Assembly (NCBI GenBank): GCA_937872685.1
Contig: CALMTS010000437.1
Span: 42,289-106,288, forward strand
Source of the DNA: an uncultured Desulfomicrobium sp.
GTDB taxonomy: Bacteria > Desulfobacterota > Desulfovibrionia > Desulfovibrionales > Desulfomicrobiaceae
Length of the DNA stretch: 64,000 bases
Direction: 5' to 3'
The position numbers and the translations under genes are program-made. Within the stretch, counting starts at the first letter, position 1, and every line of letters begins with the position of its first letter. The notes under the pieces are model-generated. The model searched no databases, was not told the origin of the DNA, and saw only the letters and a list, made by a program, of their open reading frames with translations. Positions 40,096 through 48,980 of the stretch are shown here, one piece after another.

Positions 40096-41197
40096 ACAGG
40101 GCGCCGGCCTGATCCGGCTGCTGATCATCGTGGTGGCGCTTTTCGCCGTGTCTTCGCCGGTTCTGGGCGCGCGCCTCAAGGACATCGCGACCTTCGGCGG
40201 GGTGCGCTCCAACGATCTGGTGGGCTATGGCCTGGTGGTCGGCCTCCCGGGGACGGGGGACAAGAGCGGGTCCAAGTTCACGGTGCAGTCCATGGCCAAC
40301 ATGCTGGAGAGCATGGGCGTCAAGGTCGACCGCGCCGCCCTGAAGCCCAAGAACGTGGCGGCCGTGATGGTCACGGTCAAGATGCCCGCCTCGGCCCGGC
40401 CCGGCTCGCGCCTCGACGCCACGATCTCCTCCGTGGGCGACGCGGCCTCCCTCCTGGGCGGCGTGCTGCTGATGACGCCGCTCAAGGGCGTCGACGGCAA
40501 CGTCTATGCCCTGTGCCAGGGGCCCCTGGCCGTGGGCGGGTTTTCCGCAGGCGGCGATGCGGCCTCGGCCACCAAGAACATCACCACCGTGGGCCGCATT
40601 CCCGGCGGAGCCGTGGTCGAGCGCAGCGTCCCCTTCAATTTCAATCAGCAGACCGATGTGAACATCCAGTTGGGGGTGGAGGATTTCTCCACGGCCAAGC
40701 AGGTCACGGACACCCTGAACAGGGCCCTGGGCGGTGATTTCGCCGCGGCCCAGGACGCCTCCACGGTCAGGCTGAAGGTTCCGCCCAGGTACCAGGGGGA
40801 CATCGTGACCCTCATGGCCTCCCTGGAGAATCTGGAGGTCCGTCCCGACAGCCGGGCCCGGGTCGTTGTCGACGAGAAGACCGGCACCGTGGTCCTGGGC
40901 GCGAACGTGACGCTTTCCAAGGTGGCCGTGTCCCACGGCAACCTGAACGTGATCGTGGCCGAGCAGCCGCAGGTTTCCCAGCCCGGGGCCTTCGCCCAGG
41001 GGCGCACCGTGGTCACCCCGTCCACCCAGCTGGGCGTACGGGAGGAGCAGCGCCGCCTGATCCTCATGGCCGGCGCCTCCATCCAGGAGCTGGTGGACGG
41101 CCTGAACGCCATCGGGGCCACTCCCCGGGACCTCATTTCCATCCTGAGGACCATGAAGTCGGCCGGCTCGCTGCACGCCGATCTCGAGGTCCTCTAG
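40079..41197 (+). CDS. flgI: Flagellar P-ring protein FlgI
   Basis: [34 protein letters not shown]. Confidence 0.96.
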   Translation: MCGHSRQGAGLIRLLIIVVALFAVSSPVLGARLKDIATFGGVRSNDLVGYGLVVGLPGTGDKSGSKFTVQSMANMLESMGVKVDRAALKPKNVAAVMVTVKMPASARPGSRLDATISSVGDAASLLGGVLLMTPLKGVDGNVYALCQGPLAVGGFSAGGDAASATKNITTVGRIPGGAVVERSVPFNFNQQTDVNIQLGVEDFSTAKQVTDTLNRALGGDFAAAQDASTVRLKVPPRYQGDIVTLMASLENLEVRPDSRARVVVDEKTGTVVLGANVTLSKVAVSHGNLNVIVAEQPQVSQPGAFAQGRTVVTPSTQLGVREEQRRLILMAGASIQELVDGLNAIGATPRDLISILRTMKSAGSLHADLEVL

Positions 41198-41210
41198 CAC
41201 CGGAGGCAAC

Positions 41211-41816
41211 ATGAGCGACATTCTCACCACCGCCGCGCTGCCGCCCCAGGACGGCACCCAGAGCCTGCAGAACCGCCTGCGCGAGCTGCGCTCCGATCTC
41301 GAGCCCCGGAAAAAGGGCCAGGACGAGGCCAAGCTCAGGAAGGCCTGCCAGGATTTCGAGGCCGTGTTCATCGGCCAGATATGGAAGCAGATGCGCTCGT
41401 CCGTGCCCAAGGACGGCATGCTCCATTCCAAGGAGGAGGAGAGCTACCTGTCCATGTTCGACCAGGAACTCTCGGTCAAGATGTCCCAGAGCGGCGGCAT
41501 CGGGCTTTCGGACCTGCTGTATGACAACCTGTCGGAGCGCCTGGTGAACGCCAGCCGGGACACGTCGTCCGCCAAGCCCCTCAAGCCTCTGGACAGGGAC
41601 GCCATGTCCCGCAGCCAGGCCCATGCCGCGGTCCCGATCCAGGCCCGGACCCTGGCCGCCCTGACGGCCCAGCGCGAGGCGGAGACGCTGGCGCGCCGTA
41701 TCGAACAGGCCCACATGACCGGACAGGCTGGAGAAGCGCCTGCCGGCGCGGGTCTGCCCACGGACCTGGAGGACGCATTGCAGGCCGTCAGGATGGATTC
41801 GGCCGACGACATCTGA
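41211..41816 (+). CDS. flgJ: Rod-binding protein FlgJ (N-terminal domain only, no muramidase domain)
   Basis: KLRKACQDFEAVFIGQIWKQMRSSVPKDGMLHS...YLSMFDQELSVKMSQSGGIGLSDLLY. Confidence 0.88.
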   Translation: MSDILTTAALPPQDGTQSLQNRLRELRSDLEPRKKGQDEAKLRKACQDFEAVFIGQIWKQMRSSVPKDGMLHSKEEESYLSMFDQELSVKMSQSGGIGLSDLLYDNLSERLVNASRDTSSAKPLKPLDRDAMSRSQAHAAVPIQARTLAALTAQREAETLARRIEQAHMTGQAGEAPAGAGLPTDLEDALQAVRMDSADDI

Positions 41817-42035
41817 AACTCCGGGAAAGGGAAATTCTTGCCGCTGCGCCGGGCCGTCCGCCGTCCGCCCGGCGCCGGGCCGCCGGCTCCCCGGGCCGGA
41901 TCGGGCGCAGTTTCCCGCCGCGACAGGCCCGCCGACGTCATGGTCGGCTATTTGCAATGAACCTGCTGACCGGAGGGGACCCAGCAGAGTTTTCCCGGTC
42001 CCGAATCATGAATTTTCAGGCGCAAGGAAGGCATC

Positions 42036-42509
42036 ATGCATCAGACCATACTCGCCAGTCTCATCCGTCAGGCCAAGGGAACGGAACTTCTCCTCTCGCT
42101 GCTGCGGGAGGAATACGCCTTGCTCCGCAAGGGGCGTCCGGACGAAGTGGCCGGCCTGGAGATGGTCATCCAGGAGCTTGTCCGCCAACTGGTGCGGGAA
42201 CGCGAATTCCTGATCCGCGTCCTCGAACGCGCAGGGTACGGCCGTCTGGCGGATTTCCTGTCAGGGCTGGATCCCGCCGAGCGCGGTGAATTCGAGGTCT
42301 GGCGGGCCAGAATCATCGTCCATGAGCAGGAAGGCGCCAGACAGACGTCGATCAATTCCGACCTGGCCATGGCCCTGTGGGAACAGAGCGGGAACCTCCT
42401 GCGGCATTTCCAGAGCCAGGTCGTCCCCCGGGAGCGCAACACCTATACGGCCAGGGGGACCTGGGGCAGCCGTCCAGCCACAGCGACCATGGTGCGCGGG
42501 AGGCTCTAG
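42036..42509 (+). CDS. flgN: FlgN-like flagellar export chaperone
   Basis: Small helical protein immediately upstream of flgK; EEYALLRKGRPDEVAGLEMVIQELVRQL. Confidence 0.75.
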   Translation: MHQTILASLIRQAKGTELLLSLLREEYALLRKGRPDEVAGLEMVIQELVRQLVREREFLIRVLERAGYGRLADFLSGLDPAERGEFEVWRARIIVHEQEGARQTSINSDLAMALWEQSGNLLRHFQSQVVPRERNTYTARGTWGSRPATATMVRGRL

Positions 42510-44606
42510 ATGATAGGCCCCAACAACCTGCTGGAGATCGGCAAGAAGTCCCTCTTCGCCAACCAGGCGGCCATCCAGGTCGTCGGCAACAACATCTCCA
42601 ACGCCAATACCGAAGGGTACAGCCGGCAGGCCGTGCGCCTCGAGGACGGCATCTACATCGACTACACGCCGGGCCAATTGGGAACCGGCGTCAACGCCAA
42701 GGAAGTCATCCGCTATTTCGACGAGTTCATCGAGTCCCAGTATCTGACCAAGAGTTCTGCCGAAGCCAGGTGGTCCACCCTTTACGACAACCTGCAGAGC
42801 GCCGAGGCGGTGTTCAACGAGTCCAACTCCGACGGCATCACTTCCGCCCTGGCCGAATTCTGGGCCGGATGGCAGGACCTTTCCGCCGATCCCGGCAACG
42901 AGAGCGTCCGCACGGCCCTGCTGGGCAAGGCCTCCAACCTGCAGCAGGCCATCGGGGCTGTGGCTGACGACCTGGCGCAACTCCAGAACGGGGTGGACGC
43001 CCTCATCGATACGGAAGTCGACGAGATCAACGCCATCATGGCGGACATCGCCGACATCAACGCCCAGATCACCATCACCGAGGACACGGGCCGCAACAAC
43101 GCCAACAGCCTGCGCGACCAGCGCGCCGAGCTGGTGCGCCGGCTGGCCGAGAAGGTCGACATCACCTACATCGACAACGGCCTGGGCAATGTGACCATCA
43201 ACACGACCTCGGGCTACACCCTGGTCGACGGGACCGAGGTGTTCCGCCTGGCCTTCGAGAACGTGCCCACGGCCATCGCCGATCAGCGGGCCACGTCGAC
43301 CTACGACGGGGAAGTGACGTTTTCCGGCTCCAGTTCGAGCGAATACACCGTGGAGATCGTCAGCGGCGGAACCATCGCCGGCGGCGCCGCGACCTTCCGG
43401 GTCTCGCAGGACGGAGGGAAGACCTGGCTCAAGGACGAGAACGGCAACACGACCTTCACCGCCAGCGATGCCGGCGTCCTGCTGCCCGACGGCAAGGGGT
43501 CGCTGGCGTTCTCGGCCGGAACCGGCGGCACCCTCGTGACCGGGGACCGTTTCACGGTGCTGCCGAACAAGACCCTTTTCTGGTACCAGACGTCCTCGTC
43601 CAAGGTGAATGTCACGCCCCAGACCCTGGCCAACGGCGAGGACAACACGCGCCGTCTGACGGGCGGCGTCCTGACGGGCTATTTCCAGTTCCGGGACGGC
43701 AGCGTCGGCAACTACCAGGAAAAGCTGGACGCGTTTGCCTCCAGTCTGGCCTGGGAGGTGAACAGGCTTCATTCCCAGGGCACCGGCACCGAGAGCTTCC
43801 AGGAAGTCATCGGCACCTCCCGGGTTGGCAACGACAGCTTCGCCCTCGGTTCGGCCGAGGCCGGCCTGGCCTTTGGCGACAAGCTGGCCGCGGGCAACGT
43901 CATGATCCACGTGTACAACGAGACCACCGGGGCACTGGAGGAATCAAAGGCCATCGATTTCGACGGCGCCGCGGACGGGGTCCAGAACTTCAACCCGGCA
44001 GTGCATTCCCTGGAGGATGTGGTCGCCGCCATCAACGATAGCTTCGAAGGCATCAGCGCCAGTGTGGCCGACGGACGCCTTCAGATCACGGCGGCCTCGG
44101 GCCGCAGCTTCGCCTTCGGCACGGACACCAGCGGCCTCCTGGCCGCCCTGGGCGTCAACACGTTCTTCGAGGGGACCGATGCCAAAGGCCTGGCCATCAA
44201 CGCCACCGTCCTGAACAACACGTCCTTCATCAGCGCCGGGCACGTGAACGGCGCCGGCGAGATGAACGAGGGCGACAACACGACCGCCGCTGCCATCGCC
44301 GCACTGCAGTCCAAGGCCGTGAAGGTCTCGACGGCCTCCGGCGGCACGTCCAGCCAGAGCCTGGGGGAATTCTATTCGGCCCTGGTGTCCAGGGTGGGGG
44401 CCGACACGTCCTCGGCCAAGTTCAACGCCGAATACCAGGCCGCCCTGGCTTCGGACCTCAAGGCCAGGCAGGACTCCGTCAGCGGGGTCAACCTGGACGA
44501 GGAGATGACGAGCCTGATCAAGTTCCAGCATGCCTACACCGCCGCCGCCAAGCTGATCACCACGGCGGATTCCATGATGCAGGTCCTGCTGGGCCTCAAG
44601 TCCTGA
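42510..44606 (+). CDS. flgK: Flagellar hook-associated protein 1 FlgK
   Basis: LLEIGKKSLFANQAAIQVVGNNISNANTEGYSRQAVRLE; C-term FQHAYTAAAKLITTADSMMQVLLGLKS. Confidence 0.95.
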   Translation: MIGPNNLLEIGKKSLFANQAAIQVVGNNISNANTEGYSRQAVRLEDGIYIDYTPGQLGTGVNAKEVIRYFDEFIESQYLTKSSAEARWSTLYDNLQSAEAVFNESNSDGITSALAEFWAGWQDLSADPGNESVRTALLGKASNLQQAIGAVADDLAQLQNGVDALIDTEVDEINAIMADIADINAQITITEDTGRNNANSLRDQRAELVRRLAEKVDITYIDNGLGNVTINTTSGYTLVDGTEVFRLAFENVPTAIADQRATSTYDGEVTFSGSSSSEYTVEIVSGGTIAGGAATFRVSQDGGKTWLKDENGNTTFTASDAGVLLPDGKGSLAFSAGTGGTLVTGDRFTVLPNKTLFWYQTSSSKVNVTPQTLANGEDNTRRLTGGVLTGYFQFRDGSVGNYQEKLDAFASSLAWEVNRLHSQGTGTESFQEVIGTSRVGNDSFALGSAEAGLAFGDKLAAGNVMIHVYNETTGALEESKAIDFDGAADGVQNFNPAVHSLEDVVAAINDSFEGISASVADGRLQITAASGRSFAFGTDTSGLLAALGVNTFFEGTDAKGLAINATVLNNTSFISAGHVNGAGEMNEGDNTTAAAIAALQSKAVKVSTASGGTSSQSLGEFYSALVSRVGADTSSAKFNAEYQAALASDLKARQDSVSGVNLDEEMTSLIKFQHAYTAAAKLITTADSMMQVLLGLKS

Positions 44607-44622
44607 GGGAAGGGAGTCTGAT

Positions 44623-46410
44623 ATGCGCGTATCGCTGCGGAACCAATACAGCAATTTTCTCTACAACCTGCAGGACACGCAGTCGCGGCTGATGGAGCTC
44701 AATCTGCAGGCCTCCAGCCAGAAGCGCATCAACAAGCCGTCCGACGACGCCGTCGGCACGGCCAAGGTGCTCAACTACCGCGGCTCCCTTGCGGCCATCA
44801 GCCAGTACCAGTCCAACATCGACACGGCCACGGGCTGGCTGAACCTGGCCGACGAGTCCATGCTGCAGGTCAGCACCATCCTGTCCAACCTCAAGGGCTT
44901 GGCCGAGCAGGGGGCCACGGGGACCATGACCGCCTCGGACCGCGAGGCGACATCCTACCAGGTCCGGCAGCTTTTCAGCCAGCTGGTCAGCCTGTCCAAC
45001 ACGCAGTTCGAGGGCAGTTCCATCTTCGCCGGGCACAAGACGGCGGGCAACGCGTTTGAAGAGGGGCTGATGGTCCACGACGAGGAGGGCAACAACCTCG
45101 GCATGGCCTCGGGCATGAGTTCCCGCAGCATCCTGGTCCAGTTCCTGGGCGCCGAGGGCTCCACCGCCACGGTGGGCACGGACGACATTTCCTACCGCTA
45201 CACCGCCGACGGAGGGACGACCTGGCAAACGGGCACGCTGAGTTCAACGGCGCCGTTCGAACTGGACCTGGGCGGCGTGGGCGTCACCCTGCGCGAGGGG
45301 TACGAAGTGGACCTGACTCCGGAGAGCAACACGTCCAGGTCGTCGGGATCGTGGCTGACGGTGGCCCCGACGGCCGTTTACCTGGGGGATCACGAAACGC
45401 AGGCGGGTGTTGTTTACGGCGCCGCCAACCCGAACTTTTCGGCCCTGCCCCTGGGCGGCTTCTCCGGGGACGTGGAGGTCGCCATGCCCGGGGGGGTGGA
45501 CTTCGGCGACGGCACCGACTTCGACGTCGATATCACCGTTGACGGGGAGACGTGGACCGTGACCGTCGACAACTCCACGACCACCCCCGTGATCGAAACC
45601 CCGTACGGGGGCATCCGGCTGTCGGGGGAGGCGCCGGCCGCGGCGCAGACCTTCACCGTCCTGTCCGGGGCGACGGGCGTGCAGAGCTTCGGGTCCGACG
45701 TCAACGCCGTGGGCAGGGGGGTGTTCGGGGGCGACGTCATCGTGCGCATCGACAATTCCACGGACATCGGCGACGGAACGTCCATCAGCTACTCGTACAG
45801 CACCGACGGCGGGATCAACTGGGATACGGGGCACACCGCGTCCAACAGCGCTTCCCCGGCCGAACTCCTCGTGCCGGGGGGCAAACTGGTCCTGACCGAG
45901 CGGGGAACGTCCACGAGCCTGGCGCAGGGCGCCCAGTTCACCATACACCCCCAGACCGCCAGCCACGACCTGGAAATTTCCGCGGGAGAGTTCGTGCAGA
46001 TCAATAATGTGGGCTCCCAGGTCTTCGGCGGCTACCATGTCGGCGGCGGCGAGCCCGTGTTCTCCGACAGCGACGAGGCCCGAAACATCTTCGTCGCCGT
46101 GGGCAAGCTGGTGGCGGCGCTGGAAAACAACGACCAGCAGGGCTGCGCCGACGCCCTGGAGGATCTGCAGACGGCCCAGGAATATTTCTCCACGCAGCTG
46201 GCCTCTGTCGGCGCGCGCGAGAACAGGCTCGAAGTCGCCGATACGGTGCTCTCGGGTCTCAAGCTCAACGAGACCGAGCGCATGAGCAACATCGAGGACG
46301 TCGACCTGGCCAGCCTCCTGACGGACCTGGCCAATCAGCAGCTGGCCTACGAGACGGTCCTCAAGTCCTCGTCGATGATCATGAAGATGAGTCTGGTCAA
46401 TTACCTGTAG
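44623..46410 (+). CDS. flgL: Flagellar hook-associated protein 3 FlgL, with large central insertion
   Basis: N-term MRVSLRNQYSNFLYNLQDTQSRLMELNLQASSQKRINKPSDDAVGTAKVLNYR; C-term flagellin-like; 595 aa. Confidence 0.93.
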   Translation: MRVSLRNQYSNFLYNLQDTQSRLMELNLQASSQKRINKPSDDAVGTAKVLNYRGSLAAISQYQSNIDTATGWLNLADESMLQVSTILSNLKGLAEQGATGTMTASDREATSYQVRQLFSQLVSLSNTQFEGSSIFAGHKTAGNAFEEGLMVHDEEGNNLGMASGMSSRSILVQFLGAEGSTATVGTDDISYRYTADGGTTWQTGTLSSTAPFELDLGGVGVTLREGYEVDLTPESNTSRSSGSWLTVAPTAVYLGDHETQAGVVYGAANPNFSALPLGGFSGDVEVAMPGGVDFGDGTDFDVDITVDGETWTVTVDNSTTTPVIETPYGGIRLSGEAPAAAQTFTVLSGATGVQSFGSDVNAVGRGVFGGDVIVRIDNSTDIGDGTSISYSYSTDGGINWDTGHTASNSASPAELLVPGGKLVLTERGTSTSLAQGAQFTIHPQTASHDLEISAGEFVQINNVGSQVFGGYHVGGGEPVFSDSDEARNIFVAVGKLVAALENNDQQGCADALEDLQTAQEYFSTQLASVGARENRLEVADTVLSGLKLNETERMSNIEDVDLASLLTDLANQQLAYETVLKSSSMIMKMSLVNYL

Positions 46411-46419
46411 GAAGGGTTT

Positions 46420-46659
46420 ATGCTCATACTATCGCGTCGTCCCGGCGAGAGCCTGCATGTGGGGGACGACATCAAGATCACCATCCTGAGCATCAAGGGG
46501 CAGCAGATCAAGATCGGCCTCGAGGTGCCCGAGCAGATGCCCGTCTACCGGGAGGAGATCTATCTGAAGGTGCAGAGCCAGAATGCTTCGGCTCTCGAAC
46601 TCGACAACAACGACCTGATGATGGCGGCAGCATTATGGACAAGCACAGACACACAATAA
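46420..46659 (+). CDS. csrA: Carbon storage regulator CsrA
   Basis: MLILSRRPGESLHVGDDIKITILSIKGQQIKIGLEVP. Confidence 0.97.
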   Translation: MLILSRRPGESLHVGDDIKITILSIKGQQIKIGLEVPEQMPVYREEIYLKVQSQNASALELDNNDLMMAAALWTSTDTQ

Positions 46660-47105
46660 ATTCGCGTATCGGGCCCATCTCGGTGTCCGTGGACAAGACC
46701 ATCCGCTTCCCGCGCGGCATCATCGGCTTCGAGAGCCTGCGGGAGTTCGCCCTGGTCGAGTTCAAGCCCGGCTCGCCGTTTCATTTCCTGCAGAGCATGG
46801 AGATGCCGGGCATGGGCATGATGCTGGCCGACCCGTTTTCCTTCCTGCCCGGCTACGAGATCCGACTGGCCGCGGTGGAGGAGCGCATCCTCAAGGCCCG
46901 GAGCGTCCGGGACCTGGTCATCCTGGTCAGCGTGACCGTGCCCAAGGGCGACCCCGGAGGGAGCACCCTCAACCTTACGGGCCCCATCTGCGTCAATGTC
47001 AAGGAACGTCTGGGGCTGCAGTCCCCGCAGACGGACCTGAGCTTCCCGGCCCGCGTCTTTCTGCGGGATCTGGGAGGAGGGGACAAGCGGCTCGCCAACT
47101 CATGA
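46635..47105 (+). CDS. fliW: Flagellar assembly factor FliW
   Basis: IRFPRGIIGFESLREFALVEFKPGSPFHFLQSMEMPGMGMMLADPFSFLPGYEI. Confidence 0.96.
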   Translation: MDKHRHTINSRIGPISVSVDKTIRFPRGIIGFESLREFALVEFKPGSPFHFLQSMEMPGMGMMLADPFSFLPGYEIRLAAVEERILKARSVRDLVILVSVTVPKGDPGGSTLNLTGPICVNVKERLGLQSPQTDLSFPARVFLRDLGGGDKRLANS

Positions 47106-47138
47106 AAAAAGCCTGACCGGCGGACCGGTCAGGCTTTT
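47103..47138. terminator. Bidirectional terminator between convergent fliW and flgM
   Basis: AAAAAAGCCTGACCGGCGGACCGGTCAGGCTTTTT. Confidence 0.88.
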
Positions 47139-47161
47139 TCGATTCCACTTCAATCGGAGGG

Positions 47162-47467
47162 TCATCCCCAGACGTCGAGCTCCTGCTTGACCAGGCTGGC
47201 CGCGATGTCCTTTCCTTCGGGCTTGTATTCGCCGGCCTCTATCTTGGCCTTGAGATCCGCGACCTTGTCGGCCCGTACCCCGTCGCCTTCCTGGGCCGCC
47301 TTGAGCGCGCCTGCCTTCAGGCGTCCCTCCTCGGATATGGAGATGCGGTCGTTGGCTCCCTCCTGGGCGCCGGCCGCAGCCTTCTGGGCTTCCTGGTGCT
47401 TCTGCTCCAGCTGTTCCAGCCGGTGCGCGTCGTACCCGTTGACCTGGGTGATGTTGGTGATGGTCAT
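47162..47467 (-). CDS. flgM: Anti-sigma-28 factor FlgM
   Basis: DRISISEEGRLKAG...RADKVADLKAKIEAGEYKPEGKDIAASLVKQEL. Confidence 0.85.
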   Translation of the reverse strand: MTITNITQVNGYDAHRLEQLEQKHQEAQKAAAGAQEGANDRISISEEGRLKAGALKAAQEGDGVRADKVADLKAKIEAGEYKPEGKDIAASLVKQELDVWG

Positions 47468-47546
47468 GTTCCTCTCCCGCCGGTTTTTCCGGCTGCACCG
47501 GCAGTGCCGGCCGCGTGGGCGGTCTGCCGCCCGTGCATGAAAAATA

Positions 47547-47963
47547 TCAGAGCATGGTCTCGTTGACCCGGTTCAGGGCGATTTCCCACAGACGGCGCAT
47601 GAAAGCATCCTTCTGCCCGTTGGTCAATTCGCTCACGCCCTGTTCGGTCTTCTTGAGAACCTGCAACCCGCTCCCGTCGGACGGATACCTGAAAACCATG
47701 TCGCCGCCGAACTCTTTCATGAGCTGCTGCTTGATGTCCCGCACCACGGGGTTCGTGCTGTCGGAACCGATGAGGTTGTCCACGATCTCCCTGGCGACCT
47801 TCTCCACCAGTTGGCGGCGCTTGGCCTCCTTGGAAATGGAGACGGAATCCCCCTGCCCCGCTCGGTCCATGTACTTCTTGAACCTGGCTATGCGGCGGCC
47901 GGTGTCCTGGTGCTGGTCGTAGGTCCGCACCACGGTTTTGACGAGAAAGGGATTCACTGTCAC
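47547..47963 (-). CDS. Conserved hypothetical flagellar-linked protein upstream of flgM
   Basis: MTVNPFLVKTVVRTYDQHQDTGRRIARFKKYMDRAGQGDSVSISKEAKRRQLVEKVAREIVDNL; SISKEA motif resembles flagellar late proteins. Confidence 0.75.
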   Translation of the reverse strand: MTVNPFLVKTVVRTYDQHQDTGRRIARFKKYMDRAGQGDSVSISKEAKRRQLVEKVAREIVDNLIGSDSTNPVVRDIKQQLMKEFGGDMVFRYPSDGSGLQVLKKTEQGVSELTNGQKDAFMRRLWEIALNRVNETML

Positions 47964-47985
47964 TGCCTATACCTCTTATTTCACC

Positions 47986-48012
47986 CTATCGGCCACCTTC
48001 GTCAGAACTTTA
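47986..48012 (-). promoter_or_regulatory. Sigma-28 promoter: TAAA-N15-GCCGATAG
   Basis: Near-exact FliA consensus with 15-nt spacer. Confidence 0.85.
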
Positions 48013-48130
48013 GAAAAATTTACAAAAGAATGGAAAGAAACGTGCGCCCCCCCTGCGGTCCCGCGGGCGGTTCGACTCGCGCGGGCAAGCTCTGCTTGAA
48101 TCCCCGCCACCTTTTGCTTACAGTTCCGCA

Positions 48131-48980
48131 AATGGGTAAAATCATCACAAAAATCGTCATCGTCCACAACCTCGCGAACGAACTGGCCCGCAATATGGCC
48201 GGGCAGATCAGGGCCTGGCTCGAAAACGAGGGCCGCTCCGTGCGCATCGTCAATACCTCCCGGGAAACGGCGCATCCCGTTTCGACCTGGGACGACACGG
48301 ACATGATCCTGACGCTGGGCGGCGACGGCACGCTGCTTTCGGTCGCCCGGGCCGTGCAGGATCTGGGCATCCCCATCCTCGGCCTGAACCTGGGCCGGGT
48401 CGGCTTCCTGACGGAGCTCTCGCCCGCGGACTGGCGCGAATCCCTGACGGCCATCCTGCGCGGCGAGTACGACATGTCCCTGCGGCTGGTCATCAGTTTC
48501 CATGTGCTCAGGCGCGGGCAGGAGTACTTCCGCGGCTACGCGGTCAACGATCTGGTCATCAGTTGCGGCAGCCTGGCGCGGATGATCCGGCTGGACATGT
48601 GGTACGGCAGCGACCACCTCGGCACGGTGCGGGCCGACGGCATGATCGTGTCCACTCCCACGGGTTCGTCGGGCTACTCCATCTCGGCCGGCGGCCCCCT
48701 GATCTACCCCGAGCTCAACGTCTTCGCCCTGACGCCCATCTGCCCCTTTCTGCACGCCTTCAGGCCCATGGTCCTGCCCTTCGAGAACGACCTGCGCATC
48801 CTGGTCCGCGACGCGGACGTCGACGTCTTTCTGACCCAGGACGGGCAGACCGGCGTGGTGCTGGCTCCAGGAGACAACATTTTCGCCTCCAGGGCCCGGA
48901 AGCATCTCAACCTGATCCGCCCCCTGCATTCCCATTACGCCCACAAACTCAAATCCAAAGGTTTCGTAAGGGAGAGCTGA
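48131..48980 (+). CDS. nadK: NAD kinase
   Basis: LTLGGDGTLLSVARAV, GRVGFLTEL, VSTPTGSSGYSISAGGPL. Confidence 0.95.
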
